Source: Dicyema japonicum (Eukaryota; Dicyemida; Rhombozoa; Dicyemidae). Taken from it: a stretch of 64,000 bases of DNA. The stretch lies in contig RDEW01000023.1 in assembly GCA_011109175.1 (NCBI GenBank), positions 469,225-533,224 on the forward strand, in the 5' to 3' direction. The position numbers and the translations under genes were made by a program. Positions 11,008 to 22,201 of this stretch are shown one piece after another (position 1 is the first letter of the stretch; each line of letters opens with the position of its first letter). Below the pieces are notes generated by a model, which worked only from the letters and a program-made list of their open reading frames with translations, was not told the origin of the DNA and did not search any database.

Positions 11008-11043
11008 TGCGGAGACGTTGAGGCAAACCCTGACCAGCCAGAA
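11008..11043 (+). other. Degenerate 2A-like motif before the LINE endonuclease
   Basis: The codons read CGDVEANPDQPE, close to the 2A consensus DxExNPGP used for ribosome skipping, with the Gly of NPG replaced by Asp. It is followed by a stop at 11044 and then the endonuclease frame. Related copies keep a GENPQP (near 26625) and a GGNPLP (near 39905) at the same place. I infer that the ancestor had a 2A-like signal; this copy should not function. Confidence 0.55.
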
Positions 11044-12310
11044 TAGTCCAACTCAACATAATTGGAATCAAGAACAAGATACTCGAACTTCGGACATTTG
11101 TGAAAGAAAATCACATCGATCTGTTGCTAATTCAAGAGTCTAAACTTTCTCCAAAGAATTAAACACCAGTATTTCCGGGATTCATAGTAATTCGCCGTGA
11201 CAGAATTGGCAAACTTGGTGGGGCCTTCTCATAGTTATTCGCAACGGCATTCCGTTTAATGATTTAACTAACAGTGCCTACAGTATGCTTAAAGGATATG
11301 GAAATCTCGAATTTTTAGTTACCAAAGTACGATTCCCAAGACTATCAATAATACTTGTCAACGCATATCTCCCACCATTGAATTCCTGCTCGTCCAGTGC
11401 TCCCAGACTGACTCCTCTCGCATCACTGAAGGATGTGAGTATCTGTGGTGACTTCAATGCGAAGCACCCACTGTGGCTGACAGGACAAACCTACGACAAA
11501 AGAGGGAAGATGATAATTGAGGACTTACACAGCCTATGTATACTCAACGATCCTGCATCCCATACAAGAACACTTACTCGACGCAACGATAAACCTTCTT
11601 CTATCGACATCTAACTGTCATCATCGTCCTTGGCCCCTCTTATTGACTGGTCAGTGACCACAATCCAATATTTTTGGAGGTCAAAACGAGGTCACAGATA
11701 AAAGGAAAATGTCCAACGATAACTAATTACAGCCTTGCAAATTGGAGAGGATTTAAGGATTACGTCGATAATTGCATTGGACTCTCCAGAGAGAAAAGTC
11801 GAAGTCTACATAGATCAAGACACTGATAAAATATTATACGTCTATCTCCTACAAGAAGTTTTCAAAAGAACATCAAGTATTCCTGAAAAAGATTGAACCG
11901 AAACGCTCCGATGACTGGATCCTACTTACTAGTCAGGATGTTCGCAGAGCCATATCCAAAGCCAACAACTCAGAGCCAAAGGACCAGACAACATAACCAC
12001 ATGTGAACTAAAGCACCTACGCCATCGAGCGGTTGTAGGAAAAAAAGTCAAGTGGAAAAAAGGTCAAGCGGAAAAAAAAAGTCAAGTCCGTAAGCGGAAA
12101 AAAAGTCAAGTTGTCTTTTTTAGTTTATATCGCATTTTTGTGATACTACTAGCATCTTTTAATTTTTAAAAATTTTTTCAATACTTGACTTTTTTTTCCG
12201 CTTGACTTTTTTTCCATTTTTGAAAATTTTTCCCTTATAAATTTTCGAAATTTAGCGCAAAACGGAAAAAAAGTCAAGTCCGTTAACGAAATTACGGACT
12301 TCTATGATTA

Positions 12311-12640
12311 TCATAAATTAAAAATGGTTCTTCTATGATTATCATAAATTAAAAAATTTTCTGAATCTGGACCAAGAGTTAAAGATAAAGACGATGGAAT
12401 ATCTCCGAGATCGAAAATATTTTTTGGAATATGTAGAGACAAGCGTTGATTCCTTAGTCTTCGCTTGAAAGAATCTGCAGAAAGGAGAATAATTCTGGTT
12501 GCTGTTTCACATTGAGACACAACCTTTGAATAGATTTGTAAGGGATTTTCTTGACTCGTTTTAGCAATAAGTTTTGCTTCGTTGCACAATTTCATCAGTT
12601 TTATTTGACTTTCGTCAAATTCGTGATTGTGAGAAATTCC
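12311..12640 (-). pseudogene. N-terminal piece of a MULE (FLYWCH-type) transposase
   Basis: Minus-strand frame with HNHEFDESQIKLMKLCNEAK, where the HNH is the last zinc-ligand pair of a FLYWCH finger. Then come AKTSQENPLQIYSKVVSQ, a basic SADSFKRRLRNQR region, and IPSSLSLTLGPDSENFLIYD. This order is common to N-terminal halves of animal MULE transposases. The DDE core that should follow is absent, so the element is non-autonomous. Confidence 0.75.
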
Positions 12641-12709
12641 TTCTTTGGGAAATTCAACTTAAAATCCGTATATTGATTAAGTCAAAAAGATTAAACCAAA
12701 GCGAAAAAA

Positions 12710-12894
12710 GTTAAGTCAATTTTATTATATTAGGAATCCTTGGCCCCAAGCAGATGAGTTGGTTCGTAAGATCGGTTCCATGATTCAAGCTGTGATTAAG
12801 GATCTGCGAGAGACTATTTGGTTCCGAGAACGTATTTCGTTGGCTATTGTTAAGGGAAATAGCATGGCCATTCAGATGCCTTAATTTAATTTTT
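12710..12894 (+). other. Possible captured host exon with a 24-nt intron inside the MULE
   Basis: A frame from 12735 to the TAA at 12892-12894 reads NPWPQADELVRKIGSMIQAV and continues for 33 more residues (IKDLRETIWFRE, ISLAIVKGNSMAIQMP). It looks like ordinary, non-repetitive protein and is not part of a transposase I know. It is preceded by a GT-AG segment of 24 nt (12710-12733), the size of host introns here. It lies between two direct repeats (12672-12722 and 12948-12995), so the splice site may be accidental. I cannot name the donor gene. Confidence 0.4.
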
Positions 12895-14260
12895 ATTCAT
12901 TTGATAATAAAAAAAAAAATTTTATTATTACCTTGAAATTCTTAAATTGATTTAGTCAAAGCGATTATACCAAAGCGGAAAAAAAGTCAAGTCCGTAATT
13001 TCGTTAGCGGACTTGACTTTTTTTCCATTTTGCGCTAAATTTCGAAAATTTATAAGGGAAAAATTTTCAAAAATAGAAAAAAAGTCAGCGGAAAAAAAGT
13101 CAAGTATTGAAAAAATTTTTAAAAATTAAAAGATGCTAGTAATATCACAAAAATGCTATATAAACTAAAAAAAAGACGACTTGACTTTTTTTCCGCTTGA
13201 CTTTTTTTCCCCTTACGGACTTGACTTTTTTTCCGCTTGACCTTTTTTCCGCACTCCTATCGAGCCCTGGAACTATTAGCCTATATCTTCAATTTATCCA
13301 TTAACACAAATACAATCCCTGAAATATGGAAGAAGTCTCTAATCAGACCTATCAGAAAACCCAACAAACCAATAGATGAACCATCGCCTTATATCTATTC
13401 TAAGTCTTATTCTAAGTCCTGTCTCAAGGATCTTTGAAAGGCTTGTCTTTGAAAAAATACAAGACTCAATCTTAATACCTCCGACCCAGCACGGATTCCG
13501 GGATAACCATTCGTCCACAACACACCTTACAACCCTCACACGATTCATTGCGGTAGAATTTAACTTTTTCAAACCTCATCAGAGGACAGTACTTATATCC
13601 GTGGACATCACAAAAGCGTTCGACTTAGTCTCTAGGAAACTCCTAACAAAGAAAATATTTGAAACCAACATCCATCCGAACCTGAAACTTTGGCTTGTAA
13701 ACTTCCTAAATGGAAGACGAGCACAAGTACTATGCAACAACATCAAATCAAGATCTCGCTATTTCCCAAATGGAGTCCTTCAAGACTTTCTACTATTACT
13801 TCAACTCTTCAATCTCTACATAAACGACATGCCACAAATCTGTAATGAAAACTGTCTAATCCTCTCCTATGCTGACGATATCATTCTTGCCTCCAAGGAC
13901 AGAAGCATTTAATCAGCGACTCAGTCCGCTCAACAAATGCTTGAAAAGCTGGAACTATGGCTATCGAAGCGGAGACTCGACACATCAGCTGTTTTCCACT
14001 TACAAAAGACAGCTCTGTATCGAACCAAAAATCTTTATGAAGAACGAGGCTATTCCTATTAACAAAACACCGATATCTACAATCATACAAAAATTTTGAA
14101 CCGATGCCATGTCCAATGAGAAGAGCTGTTCAGGATTCTCGACCCGGCCGGACTCGTCCTCTCCTTTGTCGGTCTGGGATCACTTAGTTAGATGAGAACT
14201 TTTCTTTCTCTCTTTTGACCAAGTGATCCTGGGGGTAATAATAATAATGTTTGCATTATT

Positions 14261-15086
14261 AACTAAAATTCCATCAGACTCAAATTCGTTAAAAATTTGT
14301 TCAAAATTATTGAAATAATATTTGCTTCGAACCAGCTTTCCTAATAATACATAGTGATACTCAAATTCGGTGTATATCCTATATCTTTAGACAAATTACG
14401 ACCTGTTCGTTTTTTAACTGTAGCATCTTTAATGCTTATACGTAGAATAATATTATGTAAGAAATAAGAGAATATCACATAGACTATTGTACATCACAAT
14501 TAGTGTTTACCAACTATATACAGTCCGACCTCGATTTGGAACGGACCTCGGGGCTGGAACACCTCAGTTTTTGGACTTGTGTGGGGTCGAGATAGGAGCA
14601 TCGGGCCAAGATGAAGTGCCTAGAGCGTGCTGGGATCACGTGCTTAGTTAGTTTGTGTAAACGTGGTCTCTTGTGTGATTATTAATATGTGCACAGACCT
14701 CTCTCATATACATTTTCCAGTCTACTGTTGTCGTCAATACCAAGATAGCTTTTGACAATTCTTCTGGTCACAATCTTAGAGCTCCGCATAAAAATAAAAC
14801 GAATGCCATCAATATCCACTCGAGATTTCTATAACCATTGTACCTAAGATATTTAACCACGAATAATACCAGATCGTATCCTAATACTTGTCCTACATGT
14901 TCGAACAAGACCACTTTATGATCTAAACACCATAGAATCTCCTTTTTACATTATGATCTAAATACCATAGAATGTAGTTTTATTTATTTTATTTTAAAAC
15001 TAAGAATCACCGAAAAATCTTTATGAAGAACGAGGTATTTAACCGAAAAATGTAGTTTTATTTATTTTAAACTAATCGTTGTCGTC
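14261..15086. other. LINE tails and a pogo/Tigger-like terminus, no gene
   Basis: A second copy of the LINE 3' end (GGGATCACGTGCTTAGTTAG) lies near 14632-14700. At 14521, after TA, the sequence CAGTCCGACCTCGATTTGG resembles a pogo/Tigger terminal inverted repeat; I see only one end. AAAATCTTTATGAAGAACGA of the LINE RT region (about 14028) recurs near 15014. No coding sequence is visible. Confidence 0.5.
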
Positions 15087-15320
15087 TAGTGATCTCGGCC
15101 TCCTTAACCATCCATCTTACCTTTGCTCGGTGTTTGTCCGAGATCCGACATACTTCCTATATGCACGAGTTACTTTTGGAAACTTTGAAGGTGTCAATAA
15201 TACTTCATAATTTCAATTTCAAGAAAAATCTAAAACGATTCATTTTTAAATTTACAGAAAATTTAAAAAGTTATGAAATTTAAAATTATTTAAAATAATT
15301 TGATTCACAATACGTGAACT
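15087..15320 (-). repeat. LINE 3' fragment and OPA3 upstream region
   Basis: TAGTGATCTCGGCCTCC at about 15089 is the inverted LINE 3' end, like the one at 63850. The following 200 nt up to the OPA3 ATG are AT-rich and must include its promoter; no clear element is seen. Confidence 0.5.
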
Positions 15321-15779
15321 ATGGTTGTTGGGGCCTTTCCTCTTTTCAAATTAGGAGCTTTATTTTTCAAGCAATTAAGCAAACCACTTGTCGCTCAAAT
15401 CAAGCATAGAGCAGTAAAGAGTTCTTTTTTTCGGAGATACATTTGTCTTCCTCCCGCGAGAATATATAACTGGGCAGAGACGACGGTCAAAAGTCGGTTT
15501 TACGGAATGGGGGCTGCCAAAAGCATTCCAAAGATGACAGACGAGATGGCCATTCAGTTGGGCTCAGAGATATTTGGAGAGACTTTAATGTTGTTACTGG
15601 CCTCGGGAATTCTCTTATTTGAATACAACCGGACCAATAGAATTTCTCGAGCGAAAGCTGAGGCTGAGAAAAACGAACACGACGCAATGAAGGATGATAT
15701 TGCTTACATAAAGTTGCAATTCGAAAAACTTAAAAGTGAATTAGAAAAAAATAACAAATGTCAACATTTTAACAAATAA
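15321..15779 (+). CDS. OPA3: OPA3-like mitochondrial membrane protein
   Basis: A single uninterrupted frame of 152 codons (the human protein has 179). It starts MVVGAFPLFKLGALFFKQLS, the N-terminal mitochondrial targeting segment typical of OPA3. SKPLVAQIKHRAVKSS, RYICLPPARIYNWAETTVKS, a hydrophobic segment (LMLLLASGILLFEYNR, about residues 92-107) and a charged coiled C-terminal tail follow. OPA3 acts at mitochondrial membranes and affects morphology and lipid handling; its biochemical reaction is not settled. It lacks micro-introns, unlike CDK7 and FANCM. The start is fixed by the conserved MVVGAFP. It appears intact, despite LINE debris on both sides. Confidence 0.95.
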   Translation: MVVGAFPLFKLGALFFKQLSKPLVAQIKHRAVKSSFFRRYICLPPARIYNWAETTVKSRFYGMGAAKSIPKMTDEMAIQLGSEIFGETLMLLLASGILLFEYNRTNRISRAKAEAEKNEHDAMKDDIAYIKLQFEKLKSELEKNNKCQHFNK

Positions 15780-15974
15780 ATTTTTATTTTCTTGTAATTC
15801 TAACTCAATAATAAGGAAATTTAATTCTGAATCGTTAATAGAGATAGAAAATCTGTTAGTTAAGTGATGTGAGAGACTGGGAAGACTTTGCTGTTCTGAG
15901 AGGTTTGACATCGAAAATTGGAGGGTAGAAAAGGCTGATAACCATGATCATCTAAGCGCTGTATGTATATTATT

Positions 15975-17060
15975 ATTTTAAACCCCAAGAAAGAAAATAT
16001 TAACTCATTATGTGATCCCAGCCTCAAACATCTTTCTAATTATCCTTGAATGTACCGCCAGTGATCCAATTGCATTCCCGAAGTGTCTTCTTTTATGTCT
16101 GTAGAGGAATTCTATCGGAGTGCACTTTTTTAGTGCCGATCTGAATTCCTCCGCACTGCCCTCTCTCTGAATTGGTTTCCTAGCTCCTTGCACATACGTA
16201 GGAAGCCCTGACCATTTCTTACCGTCACCTCCTCTGAAAGGAGACTGGGGATGGATATGATATCTGATTGCATATGCCGCATGATCTTCCGCCTTAGAGA
16301 GTTCATAAGCTAGACCCTTGTAAAGGGAATATCGAATCTCCTAGCAGAACCGGCATTTTCAGCCGTCGGCACAATGACTTGAAGATATAATTTGCTGATA
16401 CAAGCAGTAGCTGGGAAGGGGCACTTGTTTATGATGACTTTTAAGACGTTCCATTTTCGAAGATCCTTGATAAACACTTCCTTTGTGTGACTGGAGAACG
16501 TCATAAGAGAGTAGAATGTCACTTCAGGGATCTTCTGGATTCGCGTATAAAGAATAGGAATGTTTCCGAGGAATATCTCAAGTCACCTTTAAATCTTTTG
16601 TCCGTAGTAAATAGGATGAACTGAGACTTGGATGCAGACACAGACAGCAAGATAGCCAGTCACACACCTAGTTGAGGTGTGACTGAACCACCCCCACAGC
16701 CCTGGAAGGAGATTTGTCCCTGCAGCAATAATCAGGTCGTTTCTATAAGATAAAAACATCGTTTTCTGATCTTGGATAGTAGGTAAGTAAGTGCGTCTTC
16801 ATGTTGAACATAGTTTTCTGATCTTGGATAGTAGGTAAGTGCGTCTTCCGTCTGTGATGAACTAGGAGACAGATCCCAAATGTGTCGTTGTCGAACGGCC
16901 TGATCTGAAGCCATGTTGAAAATCAGGAAATTGTAGAACAGGGGAGATTAACATTAGTACAAGCTTCTCCAACACTATTGACAGGGCGGTAAGAGGATGG
17001 AATGTCTTTTGATTTTCCAGGCTTGATGATTGGAGTAATCAATGAGTTCTTCCATATGTT
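15975..17060 (-). mobile_element. Jockey/CR1-like LINE, 3' half, decayed
   Basis: The minus strand begins with LITPIIKPGKSKDIPSSYRP (near 17040) and an FRSGRSTTTHL-type box near 16900. The C-terminal domain FSSHTKEVFIKDLRKWNVLK plus CPFPATACISKLYLQVIVPT (16310-16522) and ending AEEFRSALKKCTPIEFLYRH (16008-16193) follows. The family 3' end ATGTGATCCCAGCCTC is at 16011-16026. A segment of about 45 nt (TTTCTGATCTTGGATAGTAG) is duplicated at 16761-16850. The C-terminus is homologous to the copy at 58201-58965. Confidence 0.85.
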
Positions 17061-17289
17061 TGGTATTGTATGGGAATTTATAGAATAGTTGTAATTTTGA
17101 CTTTTTTCAAATATAGATCATCTTGTAAATCCACCAAATTGAATGGTCTTTTAATAAAACTTAAAATTAATTATAATATTAATATCTACAGTTATTATGG
17201 GGGCGAAATTTTTTTCATAGGGGAGATACAAAAAATAAGTGGAGAAATGCCGGTATAGATAAAAAAAGAAAGCAGCTATTGTGGCATCA

Positions 17290-17640
17290 TCCAAGTACTA
17301 CAAGTTGAATTGGAACTGACCAAGACATCTAGAGAGGGATTTTCAGAAGGCAAATGGAGATATCGGGGAAGGTGTTCGATTAGTCTGTATGTATGTGTTG
17401 GAACTAGTCATTTAGGACGGTGAGGCATTCTATCTCCGATGAGGCATACTCCCCTTATTGATCTAGTTTCCCATAGCAGACCATAGAGGATTCCTGGCAT
17501 TAAAGTCCCATCAAACTATTATGTCCTTTAGGGACGAGATCCAAGAGAGGTCAGGTTGGTATTTTTTGGAGCAACTTAGAGGAAAGGGATATATAGCTTG
17601 ATGATTGTGTACGCCTCTTGTTGATTGTTATCAGCATCTA
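17290..17640 (-). pseudogene. LINE endonuclease fragment
   Basis: Minus strand, with a phase-broken IIKLYIPFPLSCSKKYQPD and then WDFNARNPLWSAMGN. The latter matches the GDFNAKHPLW motif of the Jockey/CR1-like endonuclease, with Asp and Asn ligands preserved. It is isolated from other domains. Confidence 0.65.
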
Positions 17641-17778
17641 GATGACCTCCAAGTGAGCATCTGATAGAAATGTGAGGTTACGGTTACGTTACTAGGTTTC
17701 GGTTGAGGTTTCGGTTAAGGTGATACTGTCACCAAGTAGTGTGATAACCCCTCCTTCATTCGTTGCTCAAGACGGTCC

Positions 17779-18039
17779 ATGAGAATACATAATTATCCCT
17801 TGAATCGATATGTGAACGTGAAAATTGAATTTCCTGTATTCCATCAGCCCCTCTCGTTTTCGCAAATCTCATTAATGTTTAGTTACAGAAGTATTATGCA
17901 TTTCGATGAAACCGGATTAGATTCGATGTCTCCAGAGAGGGCAAGAAAGTCGTGGAAGGAGCTGAGTGCTCCTTTGAGAACAGCCAAAAGTATCCCATTA
18001 AAGAGAAGATCCCATGATGAAGAAATTGTGGATCCTTAA
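17779..18039 (+). CDS. Small hypothetical ORF upstream of FANCM
   Basis: An 86-codon frame from ATG to TAA. The C-terminal part is polar and looks like real protein (SYRSIMHFDETGLDSMS, ARKSWKELSAPLRTAKS, KRRSHDEEIVDP). A GT-AG segment of 27 nt at about 17853-17879 is a multiple of three, so it could be an intron without changing the frame. I do not recognise the family. LINE debris lies immediately upstream, so the 5' part of a longer gene may be lost. It could also be the start of an unrelated transcript reading into the FANCM region. Confidence 0.4.
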   Translation: MRIHNYPLNRYVNVKIEFPVFHQPLSFSQISLMFSYRSIMHFDETGLDSMSPERARKSWKELSAPLRTAKSIPLKRRSHDEEIVDP

Positions 18040-18225
18040 GTTGTGTAAAATATAAAATTCGAATTTCCGTTCGATGAGGTGATCCGCATCGAAATTTACG
18101 ACAACAGTCTATAATCTCCCTTAAAGTGAAGAGATTTTATTAGTTCTGAATTATTTTTATTAATAATGTTTGTTTAATTTTTATATAATATTTAATTATA
18201 TTGAAAAGTTAAATAATACCGCCAA

Positions 18226-21200
18226 ATGGAAGATTCCTACTGGGCAGAATTATACGAATCTGCTTTTGAATCATTTGATGAAGTAAATGATCATTTTGAT
18301 GGACTTGACTACGAAGCTTGCAAAAGATGGATATATCCACTGAATGGAGAATGGAGAGATTACCAATTCAATATGGTTTCCAAAGCTCTCTTCAAAAATA
18401 CTTTAATCTCCCTTCCAACCGGACTCGGGAAAACCTTTATAGCCAATGTCGTCATGTATAACTTTTACAATTGGTATCCTACTGGGAAAGTAATTTTCAT
18501 GGCACATACGAGACCACTTGTTAAACAACAAGCTCAGGCATTATTTTCTGTCTTTGACATTCCACTTACCCAGGTGGTTGAGTTAACTGGTTTTTCTATT
18601 CTAATCTTATAACAGGGACAAAGACTGTGTCTCTAAGAAAGGAAGATTGGGACACAAAAAGAATCTTTTTCATAACTCCTCAAGTTCTTGTTAACGACAT
18701 GGTGCGGTATCCTAATATTGCACCTACTATTAAGTGTGTGGTGGTAGACGAGGCCCATAAGGCTTTGGGGAACCACGCGTACTGTCAAGTGATTATATTT
18801 GTGATTGTAGGTAGTGAGGCAGCTGCGAAATAGTGGGTGCCAGTTTAGAGTATTAGGACTTTCAGCCAGTCCTGGGACTTCCGTTAAAGTATTTGGACTT
18901 GTGACTTTAGACAATTCAACAAATCGTGGACAATCTCTTAATAAGTCATATTGAGTTGAGGACCGAGCAATCTCTGGACACACGTGACTACTCTCACGGG
19001 AGGAGCCTTGAAAAGATAACAGTTAGTCTTTCAGGACATCCAATCGAGGGAATATCAGAGAAACTACTCTTAGTGAGCTGTTTGGTAATTTTCAGTAGAA
19101 TATGCATTCAGTTGCCAACAGACTCTACCAGAATAATCTCATCCGTCGTTTTTTTCCTAATTCAGTATCGAAATACTACGTTATAAAGGCCAGGGACGAA
19201 TTTCGTAGATCAAACCAATACGTGCCTATATCTGTTCACATGTAGAGTACTCTGTCCTCCCTTGAGTCTGATTTTGCACTTTTGATAAGCCTTAGTCACG
19301 CTTATGAGTTGTTGGTTGTTCATGGAATATATTCCTTCAAGAAATTCGTTAAATCTAAAAATCTGAGGGGTATTGACTGCGGATTGGAGTAACATGTGGT
19401 CTAATTTCAGGGCAGGACATCCAAAACAGGAGAAAGTCATCGAGATTCTACGAGATCATTTTAGTGCGTGCATTGATCTCACTAAAGCGATTGTATTCTC
19501 TCAATACAGGGATTCTGTTGAAGAATTGACCATGTTGTTGCAGAGTACTGAGATTGAAGGGGTGCGAGCACGTGGTTTTATGGGACAGAAGGCAAAGGGT
19601 ACCTCTAAAGTGACTCAGAAAGACCAATTAGAGGTGGTTTGCCCCTCATTGGTAGGTAATGGAGTCATTCAGACGTGGTGATTGTAACACATTGGTGTCC
19701 ACATGCGTTGGAGAAGAGGGAATCGATGTGGGGTCAGTCGATTTAATAATATGTTATGATGCTACAAAGTCACCTATTCGATTTATTCAACGAATTGGGA
19801 GAGCTGGTCGAAAGAGGCCTGCTAGAGTGTACATGCTAGTAACAGAGGGAAGAGAGGAATCTGTAGTAGTTTATTAACTATGTGTAGATGTACTACAACT
19901 GTATCGAGAAGAAAAAGGCGGTCACAAATGCCATTGTGGACCATTCAAAGAGTCTGAAGTTTAAGGATTCTCCTCGAATGATTCCATCTGACATTACCCC
20001 TACGGTTGTGAAGGTAAACATTGAGCCAGTCTTATCTGTAAACTACAAAATAGCAGATGATCTTGTTAAATGTGACAAATACACTCAATTGGAGGGTGTT
20101 TTTGACAGAATGTGTGTGATTAATGACAGTGTAAGGGGGTTTTATATGTCAGAGGTGTGCTAGACGAGTGCTACATTTTGCTGACGGGAGTGCAAATGTA
20201 TTGTGGACTGTTGGGAGGACTCAGTCGTTTATGACTGGAAGATATATTGTGATGAGGAATGAGTTGAGTGTTATGGATTCTACTTGTTTGACTGAGTCGT
20301 TTGAGCCCACGAAAAGGAGAGCTCTGAAGATTTTCAGTGATGATGATGACTTTGCAGGTTGTGGAGAGGTCTTGGCTAAGGCTATGAACAAAATATCTTC
20401 ATCTCCCATATTAGTACCGCAGCATAATAATAATGCGGATGAAAGTATGACTAATATCCTTTCATCCCCCGCATTGGTTCAAGAACAGAATTCTCAAGGG
20501 ACTGAAAGTATGACCAAGATTTCATCATCCCCAATATTACTATCGCATAAGAATGCCTTAGTTGATGGAAATATAGCTGTAAGCATGACCAAGATCTCAC
20601 CATCTCCAATATTACTATCACAAAAGAATTCTTTAGTTGATGAAAATATAAATCAAATATCAAGTCCTTCTCTTTTTTCTCGTAAAAATGTAATTATTGT
20701 ATTATAAACAAGTACTCGTCGCTACAAAACGCTTCTCCATTGGGGCACACGTGTCATGAAAGATTGGTAACTGTGTCCCCTGCTAAGTCTTCTTCATCTG
20801 ATATCTTTGATGACGTATGTTTCGACCTTGGTTATTCAATGTCCCCTGTCCTACAGTCTACTCCTATTCATGTATGAACATTGACTGACATTAGAACTAC
20901 TGTGAGACTACAGATTTGGTGGATAAGAAAAGTAAGAATTATGAAGAAAACAGATTCATTGATGACGCTTCGTTCCCACGTGATGTTACTCCTGTATGAA
21001 CATTGACTTACATTAGAATTACTGTGAGACTGTAGAGTTGGTGGATAAGGGAAGTAAGAATTATGAAGAGAACAGTTTCATTGATGACGCTTCGTTACAA
21101 GGTTGATGTTATTTAATGATCAAAGTGAACTGGGAAGATCTGTGTGACATGAATTTGTTTCATATGGAGAATATTAGACGAGTGGAGGATGAGGAATACG

Positions 21201-22201
21201 AGCGTGTCTTCAATAATATGAATAAACGTAAGCCACATGGGGTGGAGTACTCACAAATGCCGATCCAGGATGATGACTACGACTATGACAGTTTTTTAGT
21301 CCCAGATTCTGAATCTTCTGAGGAAGTGGTTCTCCCTCCAAAGAAAAGGAGGGCAATGATTCAGTCCTCAGAGAGTGAGGAAGTTGAATTGGCGACTTCT
21401 ATACACCAGAACGAGGCGGTCCTCAATCAAACAGGACATGTGATATATGGAGATTGCGGGAAGATTGCCCAACTTACGGTATTCTTATATGCCAATTTCA
21501 GGAATTAATAGGGATTCTTCGGTTCCGATTCGACTTTGATGTTCATTTGTGTAACCATTTGGGTTGCCATTTTGCACTTTCATTAGATGTATCGGTTTTG
21601 GTGATTAATATAGACTTTGGTGATTTTGGTATTAATTGTAGAATGTACTAAATTGAGGAAGAAACTCACGAGTAGTTTCGTGGGTGGTTTAATAAAGGAT
21701 GTGGAAAGGATAAGTGATCTGTATGAGATAGTATGGATTATTGTGGAGACGACTGGGACTCAGACTGTTAGGTTGCGAGCCTTTCATAGAATGCTGGCGA
21801 GTCTCGTTATTTGGCGGGCAAATGTTGTACATTCTGACAGTCCACGTATTATTTATTGTGATATTTTAGTTTCTACGGCAGAATGGATTAATCGAATTTA
21901 CAGATCACTCAACGTTGAGCCCACGTGTGTGATAAAGTTGGCACCTAAAACCGAGAATGTTCGTAGTTTGTTAATTTGTAGATAATAAAGGCCATTTCTG
22001 CAGTAAATGTTATAAACACGCCATCTCTGATCAGAATATTGAGTCGGTTTAGAGTTAGAGACATTATGGAGAGGTGCATATAGTATTAATCGTAGTGATT
22101 TGTCGATTGTTTCGTGTTTGACTAAAGTGCCTGTTTGGAGGCTTGAGAAGTTGAGATGTTTGCTTTGCTATAAAATAATGAAAGAGATGACTCCTTTTTG
22201 A
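18226..22201 (+). CDS. FANCM: FANCM-type DNA translocase/helicase with ERCC4-like and HhH ends
   Basis: Eighteen exons, seventeen introns of 22-26 nt, for example 18590-18615, 18789-18810, 18889-18910, 19073-19098, 19222-19245, 19389-19410, 19634-19655, 19863-19887, 20131-20152, 20690-20712 and 22074-22095. Spliced it is exactly 1193 codons plus stop, against about 2050 in human. SF2 helicase motifs in order: LPTGLGKTFIA (Walker A), TPQVLVNDM, VVDEAHKALGN, VLGLSASPGTS, AIVFSQYRDSVEEL, TLVSTCVGEEGIDVG and RFIQRIGRAGRKR. An acidic, Ser-rich middle follows, then an ERCC4-type fold relic (HLCNHLGCHFALSL, GGLIKDVERISDLYEIVWII) and a short HhH end. FANCM remodels replication forks and recruits the Fanconi core. 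ATP motifs are intact. The middle carries a duplicated exon. Confidence 0.95.
20872..21101 (+). repeat. Tandem duplication of intron plus exon inside FANCM
   Basis: The unit 20872-20993 (122 nt: micro-intron 20872-20894 and its exon) is repeated at 20994-21101. Both introns start GTATGAACATTGACT and end CATTAG. Both exons encode NYCET-type starts, then LVDK, SKNYEEN and FIDDAS. Both copies stay open in the same phase, so the protein carries the peptide twice (about 33 residues each). They differ by scattered substitutions, so this is not an assembly stutter. Confidence 0.9.

Larger units (their letters stand above)
12031..13258. mobile_element. MULE-type transposon with 265-nt inverted repeats
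   Basis: Two arms, about 12031-12295 and 12962-13258, are inverted copies with the same order of motifs: repeated GCGGAAAAAAAGTCAAGT, TAGTTTATAT, CTAGCATCTTTTAATTTT, CGAAATTTAGCGCAAAA. ATCGAGC flanks both sides (12024-12030 and 13259-13265). The neighbouring bases nearly agree, which fits the 9-nt duplication typical of MULEs. The interior has a minus-strand piece of a FLYWCH/MULE protein and a plus-strand ORF of other origin. It split a LINE whose coding sequence resumes exactly after it. Confidence 0.88.
10850..14260 (+). mobile_element. Jockey/CR1-like LINE interrupted by a MULE
   Basis: Plus strand, about 2.2 kb of LINE around a 1.23-kb insertion. The endonuclease starts near 11048 (LNIIGIKNKILELRTFVKEN, LLLIQESKLS), continues with NAYLPPLNS and ICGDFNAKHPLWLTGQTYD (to 11614), and breaks at 12030. 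After the MULE it resumes with ALELLAYIFNLSIN, then RT boxes QHGFRDNHSSTTHL, VDITKAFDLVSRKLL and LILSYADDIILASKD (13376-13912). The 3' end near 14170-14260 is the family tail GGGATCACTTAGTTAGAT. Stops and shifts make it inactive. A 2A-like motif sits just before the endonuclease. Confidence 0.88.

Noticed and set aside
12036..12300. Simple-sequence satellite
   Set aside because: The repeat-rich text has an inverted partner at 12962-13258 and a target duplication, so it is a transposon end.
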